A DNA stretch of 64,000 nt from BRH-c25 sp012519325 (GCA_050950645.1 JBMNHZ010000017.1:219810-283809), one strand, 5' to 3'; shown: positions 34,328-44,936, numbered from the stretch's first letter. Numbers and translations: made by a program. Notes: generated from the letters alone by a model not told the origin.

Positions 34328-35584
34328 ATGTTTCAGAAAGAGACTCTGACAAATGGAATACGGATAGTTACTGAGGAAATACCATATGTCAATTCTGTTT
34401 CCATCGGTTTATGGATTAAGGCTGGCTCGCGGTATGAAAACATAGAAAACAACGGTATTTCTCATTTTATTGAGCATATGCTTTTTAAAGGAACTCAAAA
34501 TAGGACTGCGAAGGATATTGCAAACAGCATAGATAAAATCGGCGGACAGCTTAATGCTTTTACATCAAAGGAATGCACATGCTTTTATGCAAAGGTTCTG
34601 GACACACATTTTGATACTGCTTTGGATGTACTTGCGGATATGTTTTTTAATTCCAATTTTGACTGGGAAGAAATAGAAAAGGAACGGGGAGTAGTATTAG
34701 AAGAAATAAACATGTATGAGGATTCTCCTGAGGATCTTGTCCATGATATCTTCAGCCAGGCGGTTTGGTCGGGAAATTCTCTGGGAATGCCCATTATTGG
34801 AACTGGGGAATCCCTTGCCAATCTTAACAGGGAAAAAATAGTCCAATATTTTAATAAGTACTATCATTTTCAGAATTTAGTCATCTCTGTTGTTGGGAAT
34901 ATCAAGCATATAACAGCGGCGGACAAAATTAAAGCTTATTTCGAAAAGGCCTCGCAAAGTAATAAAAGCACTTCCCAAATTGTAATGCCAAGCTTTGTAT
35001 CTGAGTATACACTGAAAAGCAAGGTTACGGAGCAGGCGCATCTTTGCATGGGATTTAAAGGCGTGGATTTAAAAAGCAAGCTTTTTTATCCTATGCTTCT
35101 ACTGAACAATGTTTTCGGCGGAGCAATGAGCTCCAGGCTCTTCCAAAAAATCAGGGAGGACAGAGGGCTAGCATATTCAGTTTTTTCCTATCCATCTTCA
35201 TTTGAAGACTGCGGACTGTTCTCAATATATGCCGGTTCAAAGCCTGACAATCTTAAAAGCGTTGTTAAACTAATCATGGAAGAAATAAATTCTATCAAGG
35301 ATAAGGGCATTACGGAAGAAGAGCTGTATGACTCCAAGGAGCAGCTTAAGGGCAGTTATATACTCGGACTGGAAAGCACAAGCGGAAGAATGATTTCAAT
35401 AGGTAAGTCCGAGCTCTTGCTTAACAGAATATATTCACCTGCAGAGATATTGGAGAAAATTGATAAGGTCGATATTGAAATTGTTAACGACATTATTAAG
35501 CATATATTCGATACGGACAACATGGGAGCCGCAGTAATCGGAAGTATGGATAAGGATACTGACATAAGGGAATTGTTTAAATAA
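34328..35584 (+). CDS. mlpA: M16-family zinc peptidase (MlpA/YmxG)
   Basis: 418 residues from ATG 34328 (MFQKETLTNG), with AGGAGG 6 bases upstream; the in-frame ATG at 34283 has no such site. The inverted zinc motif HFIEH in ISHFIEHMLFKGT is followed by the downstream Glu in EEINMYEDSPED. The C-terminal half shows SRLFQKIREDRGLAYSV, a hallmark of M16 subfamily B. Processes peptides or proteins; the substrate is unknown. Followed by dut. Confidence 0.92.
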   Translation: MFQKETLTNGIRIVTEEIPYVNSVSIGLWIKAGSRYENIENNGISHFIEHMLFKGTQNRTAKDIANSIDKIGGQLNAFTSKECTCFYAKVLDTHFDTALDVLADMFFNSNFDWEEIEKERGVVLEEINMYEDSPEDLVHDIFSQAVWSGNSLGMPIIGTGESLANLNREKIVQYFNKYYHFQNLVISVVGNIKHITAADKIKAYFEKASQSNKSTSQIVMPSFVSEYTLKSKVTEQAHLCMGFKGVDLKSKLFYPMLLLNNVFGGAMSSRLFQKIREDRGLAYSVFSYPSSFEDCGLFSIYAGSKPDNLKSVVKLIMEEINSIKDKGITEEELYDSKEQLKGSYILGLESTSGRMISIGKSELLLNRIYSPAEILEKIDKVDIEIVNDIIKHIFDTDNMGAAVIGSMDKDTDIRELFK

Positions 35585-35608
35585 TATTCTTACCTGGGAG
35601 GAATAGAA

Positions 35609-36067
35609 ATGGAGGATATAATAGTAAAATACATTAGGACAGGCTCTGGCGAAAATCTTGAAGTAAAGGTGCCCAAATATGCGACGGAAGGATCTGCCGG
35701 TATGGACCTGAGTGCTTGCATTCCTGAAGACATTGTAATAAAGCCCGGAGAAATTGCAATGGTAAAAACGGGGATAGCCATACAGATTCCAAATAGTAAT
35801 ATCGGAGGCTTCGTTTTTCCCAGAAGCGGGCTTTCCAGCAGGCATGGTATTACACTGGCAAACTGCGTTGGAGTGATTGATTCGGATTATATCGGCGAGA
35901 TAATATGCCCCGTAATAAATCACGGCAGCAGTTATTATACCATAAAACCCGGCGACAGGATAGCACAAATAGTATTTATGCCTGTATTGAAAGTGCAGCT
36001 TCAAGAAACGGATAAGCTGGAAACAACGGGAAGGGGAGCAGGGGGCTTCGGCTCTACAGGCAAATAA
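35609..36067 (+). CDS. dut: dUTP diphosphatase
   Basis: 152 residues, trimeric dUTPase type. Motifs in order: GSAGMDLSA, FPRSGLSSRHGI, GVIDSDYIGEI, KPGDRIAQIV, and the C-terminal arm GRGAGGFGSTG. It hydrolyses dUTP to dUMP, keeping uracil out of DNA. GGGAGG lies 8 bases before the ATG. Located between mlpA and the ylmC gene. Confidence 0.96.
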   Translation: MEDIIVKYIRTGSGENLEVKVPKYATEGSAGMDLSACIPEDIVIKPGEIAMVKTGIAIQIPNSNIGGFVFPRSGLSSRHGITLANCVGVIDSDYIGEIICPVINHGSSYYTIKPGDRIAQIVFMPVLKVQLQETDKLETTGRGAGGFGSTGK

Positions 36068-36128
36068 TTGTCATATTCGTCTGCCCCATTAATATAATTA
36101 ACTAATGAATTAGTAATGGGGTGGTACT

Positions 36129-36377
36129 ATGAGATTCAGCAAGCTGGGCGGAAAGGAGATTGTTTCCCTTCCCGACTGTGAAAAGCTGGGCTATTTAGGT
36201 GATTGTGATCTTGTAATAGATGTAGAAACCGGCAGGATAAAGTCGCTTATAGTTCCTGAAAACAAAGGAACCTTATCATTTTTTATTGACAGAAGGTATG
36301 TTGAGATTCCCTGGGAAAGAATAAAAAAGATCGGCAACGACATGATTATTATAGATTTTGCGGATATATTGAAGTAG
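36129..36377 (+). CDS. ymxH: YlmC/YmxH family sporulation protein (PRC barrel)
   Basis: 82 residues, one PRC-barrel domain: MRFSKLGGKEIVSLPD and DVETGRIKSLIVPE, then EIPWERIKKIGNDMII. Members are linked to sporulation in Firmicutes and B. subtilis ymxH follows mlpA, matching this place. The biochemical role is unknown. GGGGTGG precedes the ATG. Confidence 0.88.
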   Translation: MRFSKLGGKEIVSLPDCEKLGYLGDCDLVIDVETGRIKSLIVPENKGTLSFFIDRRYVEIPWERIKKIGNDMIIIDFADILK

Positions 36378-36383
36378 AAAATT

Positions 36384-36406
36384 AAGGGATATCATCGATA
36401 TCCCTT
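36384..36406 (+). terminator. Hairpin after ymxH
   Basis: AAGGGATATC (36384-36393) and GATATCCCTT (36397-36406) form a perfect 10-bp stem with a 3-nt loop. The following TGAAAATTATTC is a weak U-tract. Confidence 0.6.
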
Positions 36407-36423
36407 TGAAAATTATTCTTCTG

Positions 36424-36452
36424 TTGTACCAGAACAGCAGAATTGTTATAAT
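36424..36452 (+). promoter_or_regulatory. Sigma-A type promoter of the RelA/SpoT-domain gene
   Basis: TTGTAC (36424-36429) and TATAAT (36447-36452) with a 17-bp spacer, 45 bp before the start codon. Confidence 0.6.
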
Positions 36453-36496
36453 TTAATCAAGGAGAATCATACGATAATCTGAAAAGGAGAAGCCTT

Positions 36497-37828
36497 ATGA
36501 GTATAATCGATAACTTTCTGCTGAGATACGCAAAGGAATATGATTTTTACAACGAATTGGCCCATCAGGTTGCTATGATTTGTGAAAGTATAATACACAG
36601 AAGCGGAATAAGAGCTATTGTAACCTACCGCGCGAAAAAGCCCGACAGTCTCAAGGATAAGCTGATAAAAAGGAATTCCATCAAAAAGTATCAGAGTATC
36701 GAACAGATATACAGGGATATTGTAGACCTTTCCGGAGTCAGAATAGCGATTTATTTTCCCGGTGACAGGGATGAAATAGGCAGGCTCATAGAAAACGAGT
36801 TTATCACCAAAAAAATAAAGAAGTTTCCGAATTCCGAACAAAAGCAGCAGCAGGATAATCCGTTCAAAAGACGCTTCACAGGTTATGATGCCGTTCATTA
36901 CAGAGTAAAAATAAAAGAGGAAAAGCTGGAGGAGAACAATAAAAGATTTGCTCATGCCCAGGTTGAGATACAGATAGCATCAGCCCTTATGCATGCATGG
37001 GCGGAAGTGGAGCATGATCTTGCCTACAAGCCTCAGATAGGAAAACTTTCCGAGGAAGAATTCCACATACTGGATGAGCTTAACGGCCTTGTGCTCTCAG
37101 GAGAAATAGCTTTAGAAAGGCTTCAGAAGTCTTTCAAGCAAAGGATAGCCTCCATGGAGCAGCAGTTTAACAACCATTACGAGCTTGCCGCCCTTATGAG
37201 GGAAAAGATATTCTACAAGCTATTTGATTACTACTTCATAGGCAGGGTGGATATTCTGCTGAAGTTCCTGCAGAAGACAGGCATGGACAACCCAAGGGAA
37301 ATCAGAATATACCTGAATGCCATGGATACTATGAGAGAATCCACCGGATACAAAACAATTGTAGATTATTTTGTGGACCTTGTATTGAATCATAATCCTG
37401 ATTATTATACTCAATATGTTGAGGCAAAATTTGAATCCAGCTTCAATAATCCGTACATTTCCATACAAAAGCAAATGCTTCTCAGTAAGGAAAACGAGCA
37501 GCTCTATTCCTTCATTAACAGATGGATACTACTGGAAAAGACTATAAAAGCTTTGGAGAAAAAGGAAGCAGTTGTACAAAGAGAATCCATTTCCGGCATA
37601 ATAAGAAGGAATCTGACTGTTGACGAGATTATACTTGATGCTGTTAAGAACCTGGAAAAAGTAAGGAATCAAATAGTATATACCAGTGAAATTCCGGATA
37701 ATATGCAATTAAAAGATGCTGCGGACTCAATTGTAATAATGTTGAACAAGCTTTGCGAACTGGTGCCCGAAGAGTATAAAGCGCTTATTTGCGGGGCTTT
37801 GGAGAGAATCAAAAAAGAGAGCTTGTAG
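36497..37828 (+). CDS. RelA/SpoT nucleotidyltransferase-domain protein
   Basis: 443 residues. The N-terminal 180 residues are an alarmone synthetase fold: YRAKKPDSLKDKLIKR (44-59), DIVDLSGVRIAIYF (74-87), GYDAVHYRVK (129-138), and VEIQIASALMHAWAEVEHD (156-174) with the Glu-x-Gln pair. There is no HD hydrolase, TGS or ACT domain. The C-terminal 260 residues are helical and unrecognised, much longer than the tail of small alarmone synthetases. It may make pppGpp-like or other pyrophosphorylated nucleotides; activity is inferred. Own promoter at 36424; AAAAGGAGA precedes the ATG. Confidence 0.8.
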   Translation: MSIIDNFLLRYAKEYDFYNELAHQVAMICESIIHRSGIRAIVTYRAKKPDSLKDKLIKRNSIKKYQSIEQIYRDIVDLSGVRIAIYFPGDRDEIGRLIENEFITKKIKKFPNSEQKQQQDNPFKRRFTGYDAVHYRVKIKEEKLEENNKRFAHAQVEIQIASALMHAWAEVEHDLAYKPQIGKLSEEEFHILDELNGLVLSGEIALERLQKSFKQRIASMEQQFNNHYELAALMREKIFYKLFDYYFIGRVDILLKFLQKTGMDNPREIRIYLNAMDTMRESTGYKTIVDYFVDLVLNHNPDYYTQYVEAKFESSFNNPYISIQKQMLLSKENEQLYSFINRWILLEKTIKALEKKEAVVQRESISGIIRRNLTVDEIILDAVKNLEKVRNQIVYTSEIPDNMQLKDAADSIVIMLNKLCELVPEEYKALICGALERIKKESL

Positions 37829-37880
37829 CTGACAGAACCGAATTCCTCAATCATAGGCTTTACGTTAGTGTAAAATTACT

Positions 37881-39410
37881 TTGGGAAAAAACCAAAAAAT
37901 AAAAGATAAGAGTATCTCTCCTGTGATATCATGTAATTTGTGAAGAATCACAATAATCACAGAAAAGGAGATACTCTTATGGAACTAATTATACAGGAAA
38001 TCATAGAAAAAATCAGCAGTAGTTTTGAAAAGGAACTAGAGAATCTGATACGTGAAAGAAGAGACATATCCGAATTTATTCTAGCTACTAAGAAGACGTT
38101 GGACGAGATTGGAGTAACCCTAGTGGCCGAAGCCTTGGAAACAATAGACGAGGCGTATAGAAACAGTAAAGACCGGAAACGAAACTGGACAGTAAAGGAG
38201 AAAGCAGCTGAAAAGACCCTTATGACAATATTTGGCGAAGTCAGGTATGAAAGGACATATTACAAGAATAAAAAGACAGGCGAATACAGCTACCTGTCAG
38301 ATGAGGCTGTGGGCATAAAAGCCCATGATAAAATGGATGCTTCACTAAAGGCAAGGCTCATAGAGGAAGCAGTATTTATGCCCTATAGTAGAAGTGCAAA
38401 GGAAGCAGCTGAAGCTGTGGATCTAACATCACAGACAGTAATGAACAGTATCCGTGAGCTTGGCAGTGTAGACAATGACGCAGTAGAGGTTAAGCAAGAT
38501 AAAAAGGCGGTAAAGGTACTGTACATAGAAGCTGATGAAGATCATGTACCACTTCAGACTGGGGGCTACGCAGAACCAAAGCTTGTATATGTACATGAGG
38601 GTAGGGAACAGGTTGGGGAAAATCGGTGGAGGTTAATAAATGCAAGGTATTTCAGCGGTATTTATGCAAACAGTGATGAGCTATGGGTGGAAGTTTTGGA
38701 CTACATAGATAAGACTTATGATATGGATTCTATTGAAAAGATATACCTATCAGGGGATGGTGCTGCATGGATAAAGAATGGACTAGGCTGGATAAAGGGA
38801 AGCATCTTTGTACTGGACCGTTATCACTTATCAAAGTATGTAACTCAAGCTACAGCGCATATGAGCTACACCACACCAATTATGTGGGATTATATAAATG
38901 CTGGAGACAAGGAAAGTGTAAAAGAGCTATTTAAAGCAATCATAAGTACAACTGAGCCGGAAACAAAGAAGAGAGCTGTGCAGGAAGCAAGAAGATATAT
39001 ACTAGGCAACTGGGAAGGGATAATGCGGCAGTATGCGTCGGATTACATCGGCTGCAGTGCAGAAGGTCATGTTAGCCATATCTTGTCGTCCAGGTTAAGC
39101 TCACGGCCTCTGGGCTGGAGTAGAACGGGTGTGGACCAGATGGCCAGGTTAAGGGTCTTTGTAGCGAATGGCGGAGATGTGTATGACATATTTATGCGAA
39201 AGAAAAAAGCAGCAATAAATGAAGCAAGTGAGGTAAAAGTAGACCGGGAGATTATCAGGAAGAGAAAGCTTACAGCATCGTACGAAACCATCGGTAACAT
39301 AACCATTTTGAATATTGGCAAAAGGACTTGGGCTTCCCAGTTCCTTAAGTCAGTGAGGGATGCTTAAAGTAGCAGGTAAACAGGAGATTACTTTTATTTT
39401 TAAAACCCAT
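37881..39410 (+). mobile_element. ISLre2-family element (about 1.53 kb)
   Basis: Carries one transposase gene. The left region (TTGGGAAAAAACC, AAAATAAAAG, then TCTCCTGT) is matched in the complement of the right region (ATGGGTTTT, AAAATAAAAG, ATCTCCTGT), giving imperfect terminal repeats. Ends are estimates to within about 10 bp and no target duplication could be fixed. Confidence 0.75.
37979..39367 (+). CDS. ISLre2-family transposase (UPF0236)
   Basis: 462 residues from ATG 37979, with AAAGGAG 8 bases upstream. Features of the family: TIFGEVRYERTYY near residue 80, DLTSQTVMNSI, VLYIEADEDHVPLQ as the first acidic motif, YLSGDGAAWIKNG and VLDRYHLSKY, and ADYIGCSAEGHVSH-like DYIGCSAEGHVSHILSSR near the end. 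Intact. A decayed relative lies at 40525-41220. Confidence 0.93.
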   Translation: MELIIQEIIEKISSSFEKELENLIRERRDISEFILATKKTLDEIGVTLVAEALETIDEAYRNSKDRKRNWTVKEKAAEKTLMTIFGEVRYERTYYKNKKTGEYSYLSDEAVGIKAHDKMDASLKARLIEEAVFMPYSRSAKEAAEAVDLTSQTVMNSIRELGSVDNDAVEVKQDKKAVKVLYIEADEDHVPLQTGGYAEPKLVYVHEGREQVGENRWRLINARYFSGIYANSDELWVEVLDYIDKTYDMDSIEKIYLSGDGAAWIKNGLGWIKGSIFVLDRYHLSKYVTQATAHMSYTTPIMWDYINAGDKESVKELFKAIISTTEPETKKRAVQEARRYILGNWEGIMRQYASDYIGCSAEGHVSHILSSRLSSRPLGWSRTGVDQMARLRVFVANGGDVYDIFMRKKKAAINEASEVKVDREIIRKRKLTASYETIGNITILNIGKRTWASQFLKSVRDA

Positions 39411-39625
39411 AGTATCTTGACGCTATCAGGCTTTACGAGGAATTCTTTTTTTTTGCAGATTTATGTTATGATATTAATGTCCCAAAAAAATTGTTAAATT
39501 TCTAAAAAAGTGAAACTATATGGCAAAAATACAGTCTAATATTAAGTATGACTCTAATTGTTATTCTGCAATATTAGAGATATAAGTGCGGCTTAAGACG
39601 CATTTTTTATGGAAGAGAGGGTGGC

Positions 39626-40333
39626 ATGGAAAAAATCATACAGCTTAAAAATGTCAGAAAAGTTTACAGAATGGGAAGCGAAAAGGTAGTGGCCCTGGAT
39701 AATATAAACTTTGAGATTGAAAAAAATGAGATCTGCTGCTTGTTGGGCACGTCAGGCTCGGGCAAATCAACGCTTCTGAATCTTATGGCGGGGCTAGAAA
39801 AACCTACAAAGGGAGAAATCAAAATAAAAAAATACAACCTGGAAAAGTTGAACGAAAAGCAGCTGACAAAGCTACGGCAAAAATACATAGGCTTTGTTTT
39901 TCAATCATACAATCTGCTTGAATACTTTACCGCATTGGAAAACGTAACACTGCCTTTGATATTCAAAGGAGTGCCCAAGGCTGTCAGGGAGAAAAAAGCC
40001 AAAGACATGCTTAAGGCTGTGGGCCTTGGGGAACGCATGAACCACAAGCCGTCCCAGATGAGCGGCGGACAGCAGCAGCGGGTAAGTATTGCAAGGGCAT
40101 TCATTTCAAATCCTGAAATTGTTTATGCGGATGAACCCACGGGTAATCTTGATACCAAGACTTCCATTGAAATAATGGATTTGATAACAGGTATGGCTGA
40201 GGAATTCAAACAAACACTTATAATCGTGACGCATGATTTGGAGATAGCCCAATATGCAAATCGAATCATATACATAAAGGACGGGAACGTAGAAAAAAAT
40301 GAAATGCTGAGTGAAAAGGCGGGAAGGGGTTAA
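39626..40333 (+). CDS. ABC transporter ATP-binding protein (MacB/LolD type)
   Basis: 235 residues. Walker A GTSGSGKST, Q-loop GFVFQSYNLLEYF, signature MSGGQQQRVSIARA, Walker B EIVYADEPTGNLD and H-loop IVTHD are all present. MacB/LolD-type ATPases pair with FtsX-like permeases such as the one at 43463. The broken CARDB gene between them is the likely extracytoplasmic partner. GAGAGGGTGG precedes the ATG. Confidence 0.93.
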   Translation: MEKIIQLKNVRKVYRMGSEKVVALDNINFEIEKNEICCLLGTSGSGKSTLLNLMAGLEKPTKGEIKIKKYNLEKLNEKQLTKLRQKYIGFVFQSYNLLEYFTALENVTLPLIFKGVPKAVREKKAKDMLKAVGLGERMNHKPSQMSGGQQQRVSIARAFISNPEIVYADEPTGNLDTKTSIEIMDLITGMAEEFKQTLIIVTHDLEIAQYANRIIYIKDGNVEKNEMLSEKAGRG

Positions 40334-40334
40334 T

Positions 40335-43300
40335 ATGAAAAGGAAGTTGTTTATTGTTATTTTAGTTGTTTTGATGGTTCTTACAGGAATGCCGATAATG
40401 CAAGTATCGGCTAGTGATATCGTTGAAATAAACGATGATCTTGAAATAAAATATAGAGTATTTGAAACAGAGATTTTGAAGGGTGAAATTTTCACACTCT
40501 ATCTAACCTTTCAAGCTGAATCTAAGAAAATTATTACTCATTTAGGAGAAATAGAGTATAAACGGAGCTACTATCGTTCGCGCAAGGGCAAAGGATATAG
40601 GCACTTACTTGATGAACTTTTAGGTATAGATGTGCATGAAAGAATAGATCAAGGAGTGAGAGCAGACATGACAGAGCATGCAGCAAATGTCTCGTACCAG
40701 AAGGCAGGAGAGTTAGCATGTGATGTAAAAATCAGCAGGCAAACAGTTATGAATGGTGTACATAAGCTTAAGGAATTAAAGGTTGAATCATTAGGGGCTG
40801 AGCATAAGGGAATAGAAACTCTATATATAGATGCAGATGAGGACCATATATCATTGCAAAGTGGAAAAAAAGCCATGCCCAGGCTAATATATATACACGA
40901 AGGCATTAAAAAATCCGGAGGCAGAAATGAACTAATAAATCCCTTCTACTTTGCAAGCCTAAGAAAGAACCCTGACGCATTATGGCAAGAAGTATATGAG
41001 CATGTAGAGGATACATACTCTATGATATTACTACAAAGCTCTTAAAAGAGACAAAAAAGAAGCTCAAACAGAAAAAGACAGCCGAGATAATTGGAAACAT
41101 TGAAGTCTTCAAAATAGGAAGGATAACGGGACTTTATAAGGCATTGAAAGAGCTCTGCTGAGATATGTTGTTGATATATTAATGAAGGTGAAGTCTAATT
41201 CTTATTTTCCTATAGTAAATTGACACGATCACACTGTACTATTCATTTGACAAAGCAAACAGCAGTGATAGTATTGTTGCTAAATATACAATAGAAACTA
41301 CAAGCAGCTTTAAAGTGCTTGGAGGTAATACTAGTGTTGACCCAGCAGTATTAGGAAATACATACTACGTTAATTTGCAATATCTGGGAGGGAGCAACAG
41401 CCTTCCGGTAAAGATAAATTACTCAAAAGGCGGAGCACCAATGGAAGAACAAGTTTTTAATATTGTAATTGAACAGATAGACGAAGACAGTGTAATCCCT
41501 CCATCAGGTGTATCCGACAATGAACCCAAGCTCATTATAGAAAGCTCTGCCATTCCTGCGGCTGCTGCCGGAGAAACCATTAAGATACCCATTACGGTAA
41601 CAAATGAAAGCCGGTATGCAGCTAAAGATGTTACTGTAAAGCTTTCACTTGTCAGATAGTGGGGATAATCCCTTTGATATAAGCAGTCTCAACCTGATAC
41701 AATCAATCGGCAATTTAAACGCCAAAAAAAGCGACGGGTCTGATATTCAGCCTTAAGGTAAAACCCTATGCCGAAGAGAAGACTTATGAGCTAAATGTGC
41801 AATTCAGCTACTATAATTCCAGAAACACCTTATTCACAAGCAACGATAAGATATATGTCAAAATCACTAACAGCAAGAATGAGCCGGTGCTTGTGGTCCA
41901 GGACATAAAGCACAGCGCATATCCTGTAAATGCCGGGTCAAAATTCCAGGTCAGCTTTAATGCGGCCAATGTGGGGGGCATTGATGCCAAAAGTGTCAAG
42001 GTTTCCATCGAAGGCTTAAACAAAGACGGGTTTACCCTGTACAGCGGTGTTAACAGCTGGTATTTCGACAGTATAGAAGGCAGCGGGAAAAAGAATATTA
42101 CCATGGATCTTGTTGCTGCCGACTCTATGGAAAGCGGAAACTACGGCTTGGAAATAAAAATGGAATATAAGGATCAAAGGAATAACAGCTATACCGGCAG
42201 TTCAAGCTTTTTTGTGAATGTCCGGGGAGGCAGCAAAAGCTCAAACGTAGCCTTGAAGAATATTTCCGTAATGCCTCAGGAGGTCAAAGCCAATGAGAAC
42301 TTTATGCTAAGCTTCGATGTGCTTAATGAGGGAAAATCAGCCGCAAAGAATATCAAGGTTACTATCAAGGGGGACGAAGGCATAATATCCAAATCTCCGG
42401 ATGTCAGGATTATCGAGAACCTTTCCCCGCAGGAGCAGAAAAAGCTGGAATACGTACTGTATGCAAATTCTGAAACAAAAACCCAGAATTATAATATACA
42501 GATAAGCCTTGAATACGAGGATGCAGACAAGGAAAATTCCAGACATAATGTAAATCAATATGCCGGTGTATATGTAAAAGGGGGAAACAGCAAGATTACT
42601 CCCAAAATAATAATAAGCAACTATAATTTTGAACCGAAGCTGGTCAGAGCCGGTGAGGAATTCAGCATGGAACTGACCTTCATGAACACAAGCAGTACAA
42701 AGGAAGTAAAGAATATTAAAATATATCTGACGGGAATTGATTCAGATAAAGAGGGTAATGTGGTATTTACTCCCGTAGGCAGCAGCAATACATTTTTTGT
42801 TGACGCCATAAAGCCCAAGGGCACTGCTATAAGAGGCATTACAATGTATACTATCCCTGACGCACAGCCCAAGTATTACAATATAACGGCAAATATAGAA
42901 TATCAGGATGATGATGGTACGGAGTACAAGGCTGAAGAACTGGTAGGGATTCCTGTAATACAGCAATCCAAGCTGGATGCATCGGAAATTGTGCTTCCTT
43001 CTGAAGCATTCATCGGCCAGCCCATTCCTGTAAGCCTCCAATATTATAATAAAGGAAAGACAAAGCTTTCCAACCTGATGATAAAAATTGAAGGCGATTT
43101 CCAGATTGAAAACGGAGAAGCCTTCATAGGAAATTTTGAATCAGGCTCCAGTGACTACTACGAGGCAATGATTACGCCAATGAATCCCGGCCCTGTCAAA
43201 GGAAAGGTAGTTTTCAGCTTCGAGGATCCTTCAGGAGAGGAGTTCACTTATGAGAGAGAGTTTTCCCTGAATGCGATTGAAATGCCTCCAATGGAGTTTC

Positions 43301-43470
43301 CGACAGGAGAAATGCCTGTGCCTCCAATGAGTACAAAGGATAAAATAATGAAATACACTATTAAAAACTGGTTTTTCTGGGCTTGTATTGCAGTTATCAT
43401 TGCCGGGGTCTTTACTGCCAGGAGGCTGATTAGAAACAAGAGAAGGAAGGATATGGATCTGGATGAATAG
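40335..43470 (+). pseudogene. Secreted CARDB/S-layer-like ABC accessory protein, broken
   Basis: ATG 40335 starts a signal peptide (KRKLFIVILVVLMVLTGM, then VSA). At about 40525 the frame runs into an ISLre2 remnant, and the gene resumes about 41225 with ITLYYSFDKANSS. Two extra G bases (41651 and within 41736-41738) then shift the frame. The long 3' part (from about 41740) has at least four CARDB-like beta repeats (for example VNAGSKFQVSFNAANVGG, RAGEEFSMELTFMNTSS) and ends in one membrane helix with a basic tail (NWFFWACIAVIIAGVF). It overlaps the permease gene by 8 bp. An intact downstream frame of 557 codons (41797-43470) is not preceded by a signal peptide. Confidence 0.8.
40525..41220 (+). 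mobile_element. ISLre2 remnant inside the CARDB gene
   Basis: Coding remains related to the transposase at 37979: HLGEIEYKRSYYRS, DVKISRQTVMNGVHKLK and TLYIDADEDHISLQS, then after an internal deletion near 41035 the family C terminus (IIGNIEVFKIGRITGL). N-terminal and middle parts are lost. It is only distantly similar to the intact copy, so it is an older, separate insertion. Confidence 0.78.
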
Positions 43471-44827
43471 GATAGATATTGTAAGAATAGTCCTTAAAAA
43501 CCTTCTCAGAAGAAAAACCAGAACAATGCTTACTGTAATGGGAGTAGTAATAGGCACCGCTTCAATTGTAATAATGGTTTCAATAGGAATTGGCATGAAT
43601 GAAGGCTTCAAGAATGAAATATCCAAAATGGGAAGTCTTACTTCAATAAATGTTAGATCCCCCGAAACGGGTATGTACTATGTTTATGATGAGGCTGAGG
43701 CAGGAAGGTCAAATAGAACGGAAATGCGGGATTTAGACGAAACTGCAGTAGCTGATTTTGCTAGGATTAATGGAGTTGAATCAGTGATTCCCTTCATAGA
43801 AACTCATGGAAAAATAAAGCTTGGCAAGTATATAGGCTATGTTCAGCTTCAGGGAATAAACCCCGAACATATGGATAAGCTGGGCTTGAAAGTCTCTGAA
43901 GGAAGACTGCTGAGCATCGGAGACAAAATGAATGTGGTATTCGGTTTCGGAGTAAAGGATAACCTATACAATCCGAAAGCGACACAAAGGCGCAGGTATG
44001 GCAGAAGCACACCGGAAGTAGACCTTTTGGGTGAAAGGATTACTCTTTCATTGGATATGTCTTATGGAGAAGAATACATGCAAAGGGATTCTACAGCTCA
44101 GAGAAAGCCCAAGACTTACAAAATAAGCGGAGTCGGTTTGCTTGAAGAAGGAGGCTATGAATACTACAGCAGTATGTTTATGGATATAAACGAGCTCAAA
44201 AAAATAGTCAAGGATTTCAACAGGGGTAAGAGCCAGAATAGCAACTCAGAAGATTACAGGGATATTAAAGGCTATTCAAGAATAATAGTGAAAGTGAAAG
44301 ACATAAAGGATGTACAAAGCATACAAAAACAGATAAAAGATATGGGGTTTTTTGCAGACAGCCTTACCGACATTCTAGAATCAATGCAAAATACCACATC
44401 CAGCATAAGAATAGTTCTCGGTGCAATTGGAGCGGTATCCCTTCTGGTTGCATCCATAGGAATAACTAATACCATGGTAATGTCTATCTATGAGCGTACA
44501 AGAGAGATAGGTATCATGAAGGTAATCGGTTCTTCTTTGGGAGATATTAAAAGGATGTTTCTTTTTGAGGCAGCAATGATAGGCCTTTTGGGGGGAATAA
44601 TCGGATTGCTGCTAAGCTATGGAGTATCCTACGGACTTAATACGGCAGGCTTTGCATTGTTGGGTTTCTTCGGTCCGGCCGGAGGAGGAAGCAAACCTTC
44701 AATTATACCTATATGGCTTGCCGGCAGTGCAATGCTTTTTACTACAATTATAGGTCTTATATCAGGATTTTATCCTGCTCGCCGTGCGATGAACCTCAGT
44801 GCCCTGGAGGCGATAAGGAAAGAATAA
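43463..44827 (+). CDS. ABC transporter permease (MacB/FtsX type)
   Basis: 454 residues. An N-terminal membrane helix after NLLRRKTRTMLTVMGVVIG, a large MacB-like extracytoplasmic domain (about 50-310), then three C-terminal helices with SIGITNTMVMSIYERTREIG and GFYPARRAMNLSALEAI, the FtsX domain pattern. Works with the ATPase at 39626. Such permeases usually act in mechanotransmission or export of lipids or peptides; the substrate is unknown. Confidence 0.9.
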   Translation: MNRIDIVRIVLKNLLRRKTRTMLTVMGVVIGTASIVIMVSIGIGMNEGFKNEISKMGSLTSINVRSPETGMYYVYDEAEAGRSNRTEMRDLDETAVADFARINGVESVIPFIETHGKIKLGKYIGYVQLQGINPEHMDKLGLKVSEGRLLSIGDKMNVVFGFGVKDNLYNPKATQRRRYGRSTPEVDLLGERITLSLDMSYGEEYMQRDSTAQRKPKTYKISGVGLLEEGGYEYYSSMFMDINELKKIVKDFNRGKSQNSNSEDYRDIKGYSRIIVKVKDIKDVQSIQKQIKDMGFFADSLTDILESMQNTTSSIRIVLGAIGAVSLLVASIGITNTMVMSIYERTREIGIMKVIGSSLGDIKRMFLFEAAMIGLLGGIIGLLLSYGVSYGLNTAGFALLGFFGPAGGGSKPSIIPIWLAGSAMLFTTIIGLISGFYPARRAMNLSALEAIRKE

Positions 44828-44936
44828 TCTGTCAATTTAATAAATTATTTTCACGACATATATATTCTATTTAAGGTAAAGATATTAATTAAATGTGAAA
44901 AATATCAGCCTATAATAACTCAGGAGAGTGATATCA

